Below are positions 1 to 6,046 of a stretch of 6,067 bases of DNA, piece after piece. Both the position numbers and the translations under genes were made by a program. Numbering within the stretch: the stretch's first letter is position 1; every line of letters begins with the position of its first letter. The notes under the pieces were generated by a model. That model was not told the DNA's origin, searched no databases, and worked only from the letters and a program-made list of their open reading frames with translations. The stretch spans positions 1-6,067 of the forward strand of contig JBJELB010000091.1 of NCBI GenBank assembly GCA_051878935.1. Reading direction: 5' to 3'. The DNA is from CANQDT01 sp051878935 (lineage in GTDB: Bacteria > Bacillota > Clostridia > Lachnospirales > Lachnospiraceae).

Positions 1-2
1 CC

Positions 3-18
3 ATCCCGAAGGGATTTT
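3..18 (+). terminator. Possible weak intrinsic terminator or small hairpin at the window edge
   Basis: ATCCC (3-7) and GGGAT (11-15) can form a five-pair stem with a GAA loop, followed by a short T run to 18. It could end a gene lying upstream of the window, or be part of the repeat copy that follows. A second small hairpin, CGGG (23-26) with CCCG (32-35), lies just after it. The stem is short and the T run only four bases, so support is weak. Confidence 0.2.
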
Positions 19-41
19 CATGCGGGCAATTCCCGTCGATT

Positions 42-187
42 TGGAAACCGAGCGGGAGCGTGCATAAAAAAGATATTGAAAGCACTGACGGTGGACTCAA
101 ACAACTCAACGGCGCGCTTCGTGATATCCATCGGAGTGTGTGTCTTTCTAGAAAACTGGGTGTCAGCAAAAAACCACATACGCTGCC
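42..187 (+). repeat. Diverged copy of the right arm of the palindromic element at 5521-5960
   Basis: This stretch aligns co-linearly with 5762-5909. Shared blocks are GAAACCGAGCG (44-54 and 5764-5774), AAAAAGATA (67-75 and 5788-5796), GTCTTTCTA (142-150 and 5864-5872), CTGGGTGTCAGC (156-167 and 5878-5889) and AAAAACCA (169-176 and 5891-5898). The offset shifts by only two bases across the alignment. Identity is roughly three quarters by eye. Similarity fades after about 187, in a GC-rich stretch. A matching left arm, if there is one, would lie upstream of the window. No convincing gene is present: the open frames here lack a ribosome binding site. Confidence 0.75.
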
Positions 188-276
188 GGGTGGGACTGAA
201 CCGGAGCGGTGCCGGCGGGCTGATTCTAATGATGCTTCAAGTGCACCAATATCATAGTATGTTCACATTCCGTTCA

Positions 277-305
277 TTGTTTTTTCGACATAATTGTGTT
301 ATGAT
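277..305 (+). promoter_or_regulatory. Candidate sigma-A promoter with extended -10 for the regulator-ftsEX operon
   Basis: A -35-like TTGTTT (277-282) sits 17 bases before TATGAT (300-305), which is preceded by TG at 297-298 to give an extended -10. Transcription would begin near 312 and leave a leader of about 68 nt before the ATG at 380. A second perfect -10, TATAAT at 342-347, is closer to the gene but has no good -35 at the right spacing (GTGTAA at 319-324 is poor). The region 265-379 is AT-rich and has no gene. Confidence 0.45.
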
Positions 306-309
306 AACA
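297..309. promoter_or_regulatory. 13-nt palindrome over the candidate -10, possible operator
   Basis: TGTTAT (297-302) and ATAACA (304-309) form a perfect inverted repeat around a single G. It coincides with the candidate extended -10, a position where a bound repressor would block transcription. A wider inverted pair, GTATGTT (257-263) and AACATAC (306-312), overlaps its right half. Which protein binds, if any, is unknown; the regulator encoded just downstream is one candidate. AT-rich palindromes also arise by chance. Confidence 0.3.
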
Positions 310-379
310 TACGTGGGAGTGTAACTTGCAAGTATTACTTATATAATCTCCGATTAATATTGTTAAGGAGTGAGAAGGC

Positions 380-1504
380 ATGATTTCAAATCAGATTTTA
401 CAGGATACCCTCGATGGAATTTCTAATATTACAAAATGCAGGCTATGCGTTATGGATGCAGATGCAAAAGTAATGGCATCTACGATGGAGCATGATGGTA
501 ATCGCATAGTGGGAGATGAGGCTTTTTCCGGTTCGGAGTTAATCACAGCGGTCCAGAATTTTGTGGATTCACCTGTGGACTGTCAGACACTATCCGGATA
601 TTATTTTTATAAAATATTCGAAGACCGGCATCTAGAATATGTGCTGATGCTAAGAGGTGAAGCAGAGACTGTTTCTATGATTGCAAAAATGACAGCTTTT
701 CAGATACAGGGACTGACGGTGGCCTATAAGGAACGCTTTGATAAAGATAATTTTATCAAAAACCTGTTGCTGGATAATCTGCTATTGGTCGATATCTATA
801 ATCGAGCAAAGAAGCTTCATATTGATGTGACGGGAAAACGGGTCGTGTTTTTAATTGAGACACAGCGTGAAAAAGATAACACCACTGTTGAGACGGTGCG
901 CAGTATCTTTGCTACCAGGACGAAAGATTTTGTAGTTGAAGTAGATGATAAGAGTATTGTCCTTGTGAAAGAAGTGAAAGAGAATGAGGACTATTCTGAC
1001 ATGAATAAGACAGCACAGGTTATTGTGGACATGCTGGATACGGAAGCTATGGTATCCGTCCGTGTATCAATCGGAAATGTGGTCAATGATATCAAAGAGG
1101 TATCCCGTTCCTATAAAGAAGCTAAAATGGCTATGGATGTAGGAAAGATTTTTTACAGTGACAGCCGTATTGTTGCCTATAACACATTAGGAATCGGACG
1201 TCTAATCTATCAGCTTCCAATGTCGCTTTGTAAAATGTTTATCAAAGAAATCTTCCCGGGCAATATTCATAAGGAACTGGATGAAGAAATGCTGACTACG
1301 ATTGAGAAATTCTTTGAAAACAATCTGAATGTATCAGAGACATCCAGACAGTTGTACATTCATAGAAATACATTGGTGTATCGTTTGGATAAATTACAAA
1401 AGCTTACGAATCTGGATTTGAGAGTGTTTGAAGATGCGATTACATTCCGCATTGCACTTATGGTTGTAAAATATATGAACTATATGGAGAATCTTGATTA
1501 CTAG
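380..1504 (+). CDS. PucR/CdaR-family transcriptional regulator
   Basis: This 374-residue cytoplasmic regulator has the typical three-part layout. Residues 1-120 form an N-terminal sensor-like region whose opening (VMDADAKVMAST, 24-35) recalls the sugar-diacid recognition domain of CdaR, but the resemblance is loose. Residues 150-265 resemble the degenerate GGDEF-like middle domain of this family. Residues 302-360 are a PucR C-terminal helix-turn-helix, with the diagnostic stretch IHRNTLVYRLDKLQ at 327-340. The start is well supported: AAGGAG at 365-370 lies nine bases before the ATG. It is the first gene of the unit and is followed 13 nt later by ftsE. Family members act as DNA-binding activators or repressors responding to small molecules. 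The ligand here cannot be read from the sequence, and control of this operon is inferred from position only. Confidence 0.87.
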   Translation: MISNQILQDTLDGISNITKCRLCVMDADAKVMASTMEHDGNRIVGDEAFSGSELITAVQNFVDSPVDCQTLSGYYFYKIFEDRHLEYVLMLRGEAETVSMIAKMTAFQIQGLTVAYKERFDKDNFIKNLLLDNLLLVDIYNRAKKLHIDVTGKRVVFLIETQREKDNTTVETVRSIFATRTKDFVVEVDDKSIVLVKEVKENEDYSDMNKTAQVIVDMLDTEAMVSVRVSIGNVVNDIKEVSRSYKEAKMAMDVGKIFYSDSRIVAYNTLGIGRLIYQLPMSLCKMFIKEIFPGNIHKELDEEMLTTIEKFFENNLNVSETSRQLYIHRNTLVYRLDKLQKLTNLDLRVFEDAITFRIALMVVKYMNYMENLDY

Positions 1505-1517
1505 AAAGGACACAGCA

Positions 1518-2207
1518 ATGATTGATTTAGAAAATGTATCCGTAACATATCCTTCCGGTATTACGGCGTTGGATGATATCAACATTCATATTGAACAAGG
1601 TGAGTTTGTTTTTATCGTTGGGCAGAGTGGTTCCGGAAAATCTACTCTGATTAAGCTGCTGTTAAAAGAGTTTAATCCGGATAAAGGGAAAATTGTGGTA
1701 CATGGCAGAGACTACTCGAAAGTTAAGAGAAGACAGGTCCATAAGGTAAGAAGGGAAATCGGGGTTGTATTCCAGAATTTCCGCTTGTTAAAAGATATGA
1801 CGATTTATGATAATGTTGCATTTGCCATGCGGGTAATTGGAACATCTGCTTCCAAGATTCGCAGAGCGGTTCCGAATGCCCTGACACGGGTGGGATTATC
1901 TGATAAACATAAATTCTATCCGAAAGAACTGTCCGGTGGTGAGCAGCAGCGTGCGGCTGTGGCGAGAGCACTGGTAAACCAGCCGGTAATTTTGTTAGCG
2001 GATGAGCCTACAGGAAATCTGGACCCGGAGAACGCAACTGCTATTATGGAATTGTTAGAGCAGATTAATCAACAGGGGACAACCGTGTTGGTTGTGACAC
2101 ATAATCAGGAAGCGGTAGACGCTATGAAGAAGCGAGTCATCGCTCTGAAAGACGGCAAAATCGTGAGTGACGAGAAAAGGAGCGGATATTCATATGAAGA
2201 GAATTAG
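1518..2207 (+). CDS. ftsE: Cell division ATP-binding protein FtsE
   Basis: This 229-residue ABC ATPase has all the required motifs: Walker A GQSGSGKST (35-43), Q-loop glutamine 86, signature LSGGE (138-142), Walker B ILLADE (158-163) with catalytic E163, D-loop NLD (167-169) and switch histidine 195. Its length and the opening MIDLENVSVTYPSG are typical of FtsE. FtsE is the cytoplasmic ATPase that powers FtsX to control peptidoglycan hydrolysis at division or elongation sites. I chose the ATG at 1518 over an in-frame ATG at 1494: AAAGGA (1505-1510) lies seven bases upstream of 1518, family alignment starts there, and the earlier start would overlap the regulator gene. The related lipoprotein and macrolide exporter ATPases share these motifs, but the adjacent ftsX settles the call. 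Confidence 0.96.
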   Translation: MIDLENVSVTYPSGITALDDINIHIEQGEFVFIVGQSGSGKSTLIKLLLKEFNPDKGKIVVHGRDYSKVKRRQVHKVRREIGVVFQNFRLLKDMTIYDNVAFAMRVIGTSASKIRRAVPNALTRVGLSDKHKFYPKELSGGEQQRAAVARALVNQPVILLADEPTGNLDPENATAIMELLEQINQQGTTVLVVTHNQEAVDAMKKRVIALKDGKIVSDEKRSGYSYEEN

Positions 2208-3105
2208 TACGATGTTCTATTGCTTTTCGCAGGGGATTATCAATATTTTTCGTAATAAATTGTTTTCATTGGCATCCGTAGGAACCATTACGGCATGTTT
2301 GTTTTTACTTGGTATCTTTACAAGTGTGGTTGTTAATATCCAGAGTGTTGTAGATGAAGCACAGGAACAGGTAAGTATCTCGGTCTTTTTTGAGAAAGGG
2401 ATTACAGAACAAAAACGCCTGAAAATCGGGGAAGCGATTGAAGACCGGATGGAGGTGTCTACCTGCACATATATTTCTCCGGAAGAAGCGTGGGCAATCT
2501 TTTCAGAAGAATTCAAAGATGAAGATCCGGAATTAATTGCGGGATTTGAAGATGATAATCCTTTGATTAACAGCGCATCTTATGAAATACATTTAAACGA
2601 TATTACAAAACATGATGAGTTCGTCCGTTTTGTCACAGCACTGGATGGTGTTCGCAAGGTGAACAGTTCCTCTTCTACTGCGAGTGGGATGTCTAATTTA
2701 AATACACTGGTCGGCTATGCGTCGATGGCAGTGATTCTTGTTTTGCTTTGTGTTTCTATTTTCTTGATTAGCAATACGGTCAATACAGGAATTTCGGTTC
2801 GTAAGAATGCGATTGGAATTATGAAGTTAATCGGTGCAACGGATGCATTTATCCGCGCTCCGTTTGTCATTGAAGGATTGTTAATTGGTATTGTCGGTTC
2901 TGTTATACCGATTGGTTTGGTATATATTGTATATGATAAAATGATAGAATATATTGAAGCCAGATTTCATATGATATCTTACTTAATACATTTTCTGCCA
3001 ACGCGTGATATCATGGAAATCGTCGTCCCAATGTGCCTGTTCGTTGGAATCGGAATTGGTTTCATCGGAAGCTTTGCAACTGTCCGTAAGCATTTAAAGG
3101 TTTAG
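2194..3105 (+). CDS. ftsX: Cell division membrane protein FtsX
   Basis: This 303-residue protein has the type VII ABC topology: TM1 at about 24-49, a large extracellular domain at about 50-170, TM2 at 172-195, TM3 at 223-248 and TM4 at 274-294. The extracellular domain includes the family-typical NPLINSASYEI (122-132). The cytoplasmic loop between TM2 and TM3 has the conserved IGIMKLIGATDAFIRAPF (207-224). FtsX passes the ATP-driven movement of FtsE across the membrane and recruits a coiled-coil hydrolase or activator. The ATG at 2194 has AAGGAG (2177-2182) eleven bases upstream and gives the usual short cytoplasmic N-terminus; a GTG at 2167 would add nine residues with no clear ribosome binding site. 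The first 14 nt overlap the end of ftsE, consistent with translational coupling of two subunits made together. Confidence 0.95.
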   Translation: MKRISTMFYCFSQGIINIFRNKLFSLASVGTITACLFLLGIFTSVVVNIQSVVDEAQEQVSISVFFEKGITEQKRLKIGEAIEDRMEVSTCTYISPEEAWAIFSEEFKDEDPELIAGFEDDNPLINSASYEIHLNDITKHDEFVRFVTALDGVRKVNSSSSTASGMSNLNTLVGYASMAVILVLLCVSIFLISNTVNTGISVRKNAIGIMKLIGATDAFIRAPFVIEGLLIGIVGSVIPIGLVYIVYDKMIEYIEARFHMISYLIHFLPTRDIMEIVVPMCLFVGIGIGFIGSFATVRKHLKV

Positions 3106-3118
3106 TGGGAGAGGTCAG

Positions 3119-4279
3119 ATGAAACGTTGGATGAAACAGGTTTCTATTCTTCTGGCGCTGGTATTGGCGATGTCAGGGACAGTTGGCGTTGGTTTGGCAC
3201 AGACTGCGTCAGAGGCAAGAAACAAAAAAAGTGAATTACAGCAACAGAAAGCACAGACAAAGGCACAAATCTCCGATATGGAAAAGAAAATCGACAAGAT
3301 GATTTCCAATATCGAAAAGCTGGATACCAAATTGGACCGCTTGAGCAGGAAACTGAATAAGGTTTCTGCTCAGCTCTCGGATAAGAAACAGCAATTAAAG
3401 GAGACGCGTAAAGAATTAAGAGCAGCGAAAAAGAGGGAAAAAAGCCAGTATGAAAGTATGAAAAAGCGTATGCAGTTCATGTATGAAAACGGTGACGAGG
3501 CATATCTGGATATTATCTTTACTGCAAAGTCGCTCGGAGATGTTTTAAACCGGAAAGAATATGTAGAGCAGATGGTAGAATATGACCACACCATGTTTGC
3601 ACGTTATCAACAGACGAGGCAGACGATAGAGGATTCGGAAAAGAAACTGGCAAAAGAAGTCAAAGAAGTGGCTGCTCTGAAGGAAAAAGTATCGGAGCAG
3701 ACCAGCACGGTAAAAACCGTGATGAGTCAGAAACGTTCCACATTAAACCGCTATTATAAAAATGTGAGCGAGAAGAAAGCACTGGTAAAACGCTTCAACA
3801 AAGCGATTGCAAAACAGGATCGATTAATCCGAAGTATTGAACAACGCAGTCAGTCGTCCGGCAGCAGTGGAGTGGTATATTCCGGTGGACAGTTTGCATG
3901 GCCGGCTCCCGGATGCTATACCATTACATCAAACTTTGGTTACCGGATTCATCCGGTTTATGGTACGGGTCGTATGCATGAAGGGATTGATATTGCAGTC
4001 CCGATGGCAAGTACCATTGTAGCTGCAGCATCAGGAACGGTAGTGATATCGCAATACAGCAGTTCTGCAGGTAATTATATCATGATAGACCACGGTGGTG
4101 GTGTTTATTCGGTATATATGCATAATTCCAGTTTGTTAGTCAGTGTGGGAGAACAGGTTTCCCAGGGACAGCATATTGCCAATAGTGGTTCTACCGGATG
4201 GTCAACCGGACCGCACCTTCATTTTGGAGTGCGTGTGAATGGCCAATATGTTGACCCGATGTCTTATCTTCAATCGTAA
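3119..4279 (+). CDS. Secreted coiled-coil M23 family peptidoglycan endopeptidase, EnvC-like architecture
   Basis: This 386-residue exported protein is the probable FtsX partner. A signal peptide covers residues 1-27 (basic KRWMK, hydrophobic core 8-26, likely cleavage after GLA). Residues 32-245 are Lys/Glu/Gln-rich heptad coiled coil, interrupted at about 121-157 by MYENGDEAYLDIIFTAKSLG and what follows; this break is typical of EnvC, CwlO and PcsB proteins. A Ser/Gly linker (244-257) leads to a C-terminal M23 domain. Zinc ligands appear intact: H287 and D291 in MHEGID, and H368 in HLHF, with H335 and H366 as the other active-site histidines. It should therefore be an active metallo-endopeptidase cutting peptide cross-bridges, unlike E. 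coli EnvC, whose degenerate domain only activates amidases. GGGAG (3107-3111) supports the ATG. The gene starts 13 nt after ftsX. The bond cleaved is not predictable. Confidence 0.92.
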   Translation: MKRWMKQVSILLALVLAMSGTVGVGLAQTASEARNKKSELQQQKAQTKAQISDMEKKIDKMISNIEKLDTKLDRLSRKLNKVSAQLSDKKQQLKETRKELRAAKKREKSQYESMKKRMQFMYENGDEAYLDIIFTAKSLGDVLNRKEYVEQMVEYDHTMFARYQQTRQTIEDSEKKLAKEVKEVAALKEKVSEQTSTVKTVMSQKRSTLNRYYKNVSEKKALVKRFNKAIAKQDRLIRSIEQRSQSSGSSGVVYSGGQFAWPAPGCYTITSNFGYRIHPVYGTGRMHEGIDIAVPMASTIVAAASGTVVISQYSSSAGNYIMIDHGGGVYSVYMHNSSLLVSVGEQVSQGQHIANSGSTGWSTGPHLHFGVRVNGQYVDPMSYLQS

Positions 4280-4293
4280 CGGGAGGTAGTATC

Positions 4294-5496
4294 ATGCAGA
4301 AGGAAGAACAGAGAGAAGATTCATATATACGAAGAACCGGCAGGTATCTTTTCCTGTTTTTCTTAGGCTTTTTTGCAAGTACTCTTTTGTCCTTCCTTTT
4401 ACGGAGAAACGGGATTATTTCTGAAGCGGTGATACAAAAAGCAAATGTGATTCAGCATTATATCGAGAAATACTATCTCGAAGATTATGATAAAAAAGAA
4501 GAACAGGAATATATCTATAAAGGCATGGTTGCTTCGCTGGGGGATGTCTATTCCACATACTATACAAAAGAGGAATATCAGGAAATGCAGGAAGAGCGTG
4601 CCGGAGAATATTGCGGAATCGGCTGTTCCATTTCGCAGGACCGGAAGACGGATGAGTTTCAGATTATCAATGTCGCCCAAACCGGGCCGGCAAAACGTGC
4701 CGGATTACGAAAAGGAGATATTCTTGTCCGCATTGACGGAAGAGTTGTAGAGGGATTGGACATTCAAGAGGTAAGTAAGCTGGTCAAAGGAAAAGAAAAG
4801 ACAACAGTGACCTTGACAGTCTATCGGCCGTCAACGAAAGAAACGTTGGAGATTCCCATTGAGCGTGCAAAGATCATAGAAAAGACGGTAGACAGCCGGA
4901 TACTGGAGGATACCATCGGATATATCAAGATTCAGTCGTTTGATGAGATTACGGTGAAACAGTTTCAATCAGCTTATGATTCCTTAGAGGAACAAGGGAT
5001 GCAACGATTGATCGTAGATGTTCGTGACAATGGTGGTGGTCTGCTTACCAGCGTACAGAGTATTCTGGAATATCTGTTGCCGAAGGGTTCCCTGATTACT
5101 TATACGAAGGATAAAAACGGGAAGGGAGACAGATTGACGGACCGCACCGGGCATCAGACGGATTTGCCTATGGTAGTTCTGGTAAATGGAGAGTCTGCCA
5201 GTGCTTCGGAATTATTTGCCGGAGCCCTGCAGGATCATGGAATGGCAACTCTGGTCGGTACTACCACATTTGGCAAAGGAATCGTGCAGACGACTTTCCG
5301 GCTGGCGGATGGGTCTGCGATTAAGCTGACGGAATCAAAATATTATACACCGAATGGAAACAATATTCATAAAACGGGAATTCAGCCGGATGTGGAGATA
5401 TCTTTATCAGAAGGGGAAGAGGAATCGGAAGAGCCGGGGGCTATGGATTCCCAGTTACAAAAAGCAGTAGAGGTTATAAGGGGTGTTGCTCAATGA
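4294..5496 (+). CDS. Membrane-anchored S41 family C-terminal processing protease (CtpA/CtpB-like)
   Basis: This 400-residue protein has one N-terminal membrane segment (about 18-36), which places the rest outside the cell. A helical region (42-100) precedes a PDZ domain (about 107-190, with GPAKRAGLRKGDILVRIDG at 131-149) and the S41 peptidase core (about 200-370). The catalytic serine is probably S303 in SASASE (301-306) and the general base K328 in FGKGIVQT, with Q332 four residues on; the 25-residue Ser-Lys spacing matches E. coli Tsp/Prc. An acidic low-complexity stretch (371-380) precedes a short helical tail. GGGAGG (4281-4286) lies seven bases before the ATG, and the gene begins 14 nt after the hydrolase. 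S41 proteases elsewhere process or degrade extracytoplasmic proteins, including peptidoglycan hydrolases. The neighbouring M23 hydrolase is a plausible substrate, by inference only. Confidence 0.94.
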   Translation: MQKEEQREDSYIRRTGRYLFLFFLGFFASTLLSFLLRRNGIISEAVIQKANVIQHYIEKYYLEDYDKKEEQEYIYKGMVASLGDVYSTYYTKEEYQEMQEERAGEYCGIGCSISQDRKTDEFQIINVAQTGPAKRAGLRKGDILVRIDGRVVEGLDIQEVSKLVKGKEKTTVTLTVYRPSTKETLEIPIERAKIIEKTVDSRILEDTIGYIKIQSFDEITVKQFQSAYDSLEEQGMQRLIVDVRDNGGGLLTSVQSILEYLLPKGSLITYTKDKNGKGDRLTDRTGHQTDLPMVVLVNGESASASELFAGALQDHGMATLVGTTTFGKGIVQTTFRLADGSAIKLTESKYYTPNGNNIHKTGIQPDVEISLSEGEEESEEPGAMDSQLQKAVEVIRGVAQ

Positions 5497-5507
5497 CAAT
5501 TCAGTCT

Positions 5508-5525
5508 GAGGCAACGCCTCTTTTT
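5508..5525 (+). terminator. Intrinsic terminator after the S41 protease gene
   Basis: GAGGC (5508-5512) and GCCTC (5516-5520) pair across an AAC loop and are followed by five T bases (5521-5525), then CTT. It begins 11 nt after the stop codon of the protease gene, the right place to end the five-gene transcript. The stem is short but GC-rich. Its T run is also the outer end of the palindromic element that starts at 5521. Confidence 0.65.
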
Positions 5526-5960
5526 CTTCCGCCATCCGCTTCGCTTTGGGGCTTGGGGACACTGCCGGGCGGGCTGCCTATATGGTTTTTCTTGCACCGT
5601 TTTCAGGTTTATGAAAGACCTTGCACTCCACTCCCAGCATGTTTGATTGACGCGCTTCTCAACAAACTCATCAACCTGCTGTGTTTCATGTATCTTTTTG
5701 GGGGCGTTTGAAAACGTCGGTGCTTAGCTCCTGTATTGTAGGAGCTTATGCACCGCTACGTTTGAAACCGAGCGAGAGCTTACCCCCAAAAAGATACTGA
5801 AATCACTAGCGGTTGATTCAAACAGTGTTTTCAGCGCGTCGTCATGCTATCCGTGGAGTGTTGGTCTTTCTAAAAACCTGGGTGTCAGCGAAAAACCATA
5901 TAGGCAGCCCGCCCGGCAGTGTCCCCAAGCTCCAACACGGAGCAGGTGGCGGAAGAAAAA
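5521..5960. repeat. 440-nt long inverted repeat element (MITE-like repeat or large structured RNA)
   Basis: The outer arms 5521-5591 and 5890-5960 are equal in length and pair along all 71 positions: 65 Watson-Crick pairs, three G-T positions (5535, 5541, 5550) and three mismatches (5537, 5544, 5545). They include a perfect 41-bp block (5551-5591 with 5890-5930) and a perfect 13-bp block at the ends. Further in, co-linear short blocks continue: 5604-5610 with 5874-5880, 5613-5620 with 5863-5870, 5624-5630 with 5854-5860, 5649-5656 with 5833-5840, and a perfect 15-bp block 5690-5704 with 5783-5797. A small hairpin lies at the centre. The arms are GC-rich compared with their flanks. No transposase and no clear target-site duplication are visible. 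The open frames inside lack ribosome binding sites and are not conserved between arms. This element fills most of the gap between 5496 and 6047. Confidence 0.85.
5718..5755. other. Central hairpin of the palindromic element
   Basis: CGGTGC (5718-5723) pairs with GCACCG (5750-5755), and AGCTCCT (5726-5732) with AGGAGCT (5740-5746), leaving a seven-base loop and a slightly uneven internal loop. It sits at the symmetry centre of the 440-nt inverted repeat. Near-identical 12-nt direct repeats flank it: CGTTTGAAAACG (5705-5716) and CGTTTGAAACCG (5759-5770). Confidence 0.7.
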
Positions 5961-5973
5961 TAAGTGTTTTGTG

Positions 5974-5998
5974 TTCACAAAATATACAAGATTGTGAA
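5974..5998. promoter_or_regulatory. Inverted repeat TTCACAA / TTGTGAA, possible operator
   Basis: TTCACAA (5974-5980) and TTGTGAA (5992-5998) are exact reverse complements, 11 bases apart, just upstream of a perfect -10 hexamer at 6000-6005. A dimeric regulator bound here would overlap the promoter of the gene at 6047. No binding protein can be named. Confidence 0.3.
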
Positions 5999-6005
5999 AT
6001 ATAAT
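5974..6005 (+). promoter_or_regulatory. Candidate promoter for the gene starting at 6047
   Basis: TATAAT at 6000-6005 matches the sigma-A -10 consensus exactly. The best -35 match, TTCACA (5974-5979), is 20 bases upstream, which is longer than optimal. An alternative pair is TTGTGA (5992-5997) with TTAATT (6015-6020) at 17-bp spacing. The position between the palindromic element and a well-supported start codon favours a promoter here. Confidence 0.35.
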
Positions 6006-6046
6006 GAGTCATCATTAATTAGAAAGATGATAAGGAGAAGAGAACC

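Noticed and set aside
60..324. Two overlapping open frames (60-257 from GTG and 76-324 from TTG) as small genes
   Set aside because: Neither has a ribosome binding site at a usable distance, and both lie in the repeat copy. One shares a WVSAKNHI-like peptide with 5813-6004, but the equivalent frame of the left arm contains stop codons, so the similarity is at DNA level.
1494..1517. Upstream ATG at 1494 as the start of ftsE
   Set aside because: It would overlap the regulator gene by 11 nt, has no ribosome binding site, and adds eight residues absent from the usual FtsE start. The ATG at 1518 has AAAGGA seven bases upstream.
2167..2193. GTG at 2167 as the start of ftsX
   Set aside because: The ATG at 2194 has AAGGAG at suitable spacing and gives the normal FtsX N-terminus; the GTG version adds nine atypical residues.
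5493..5711. 72-codon frame overlapping the end of the protease gene
   Set aside because: It starts inside the last codons of the protease gene without a ribosome binding site and runs through the terminator and the left arm of the palindrome.
5521..5960. CRISPR array or tandem repeat
   Set aside because: The repeated units are inverted and co-linear, with no evenly spaced direct repeats or spacers.
5890..5960. Right arm of the palindrome as a plus-strand intrinsic terminator
   Set aside because: The 3' side of the stem ends in an A run, not a T run, so the outer stem does not have terminator form on either strand.
5813..6004. 63-codon frame in the right arm
   Set aside because: It has no ribosome binding site, is entirely within the repeat arm and its flank, and ends at the candidate -10 of the next gene. 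The reading frame is not preserved in the other arm.
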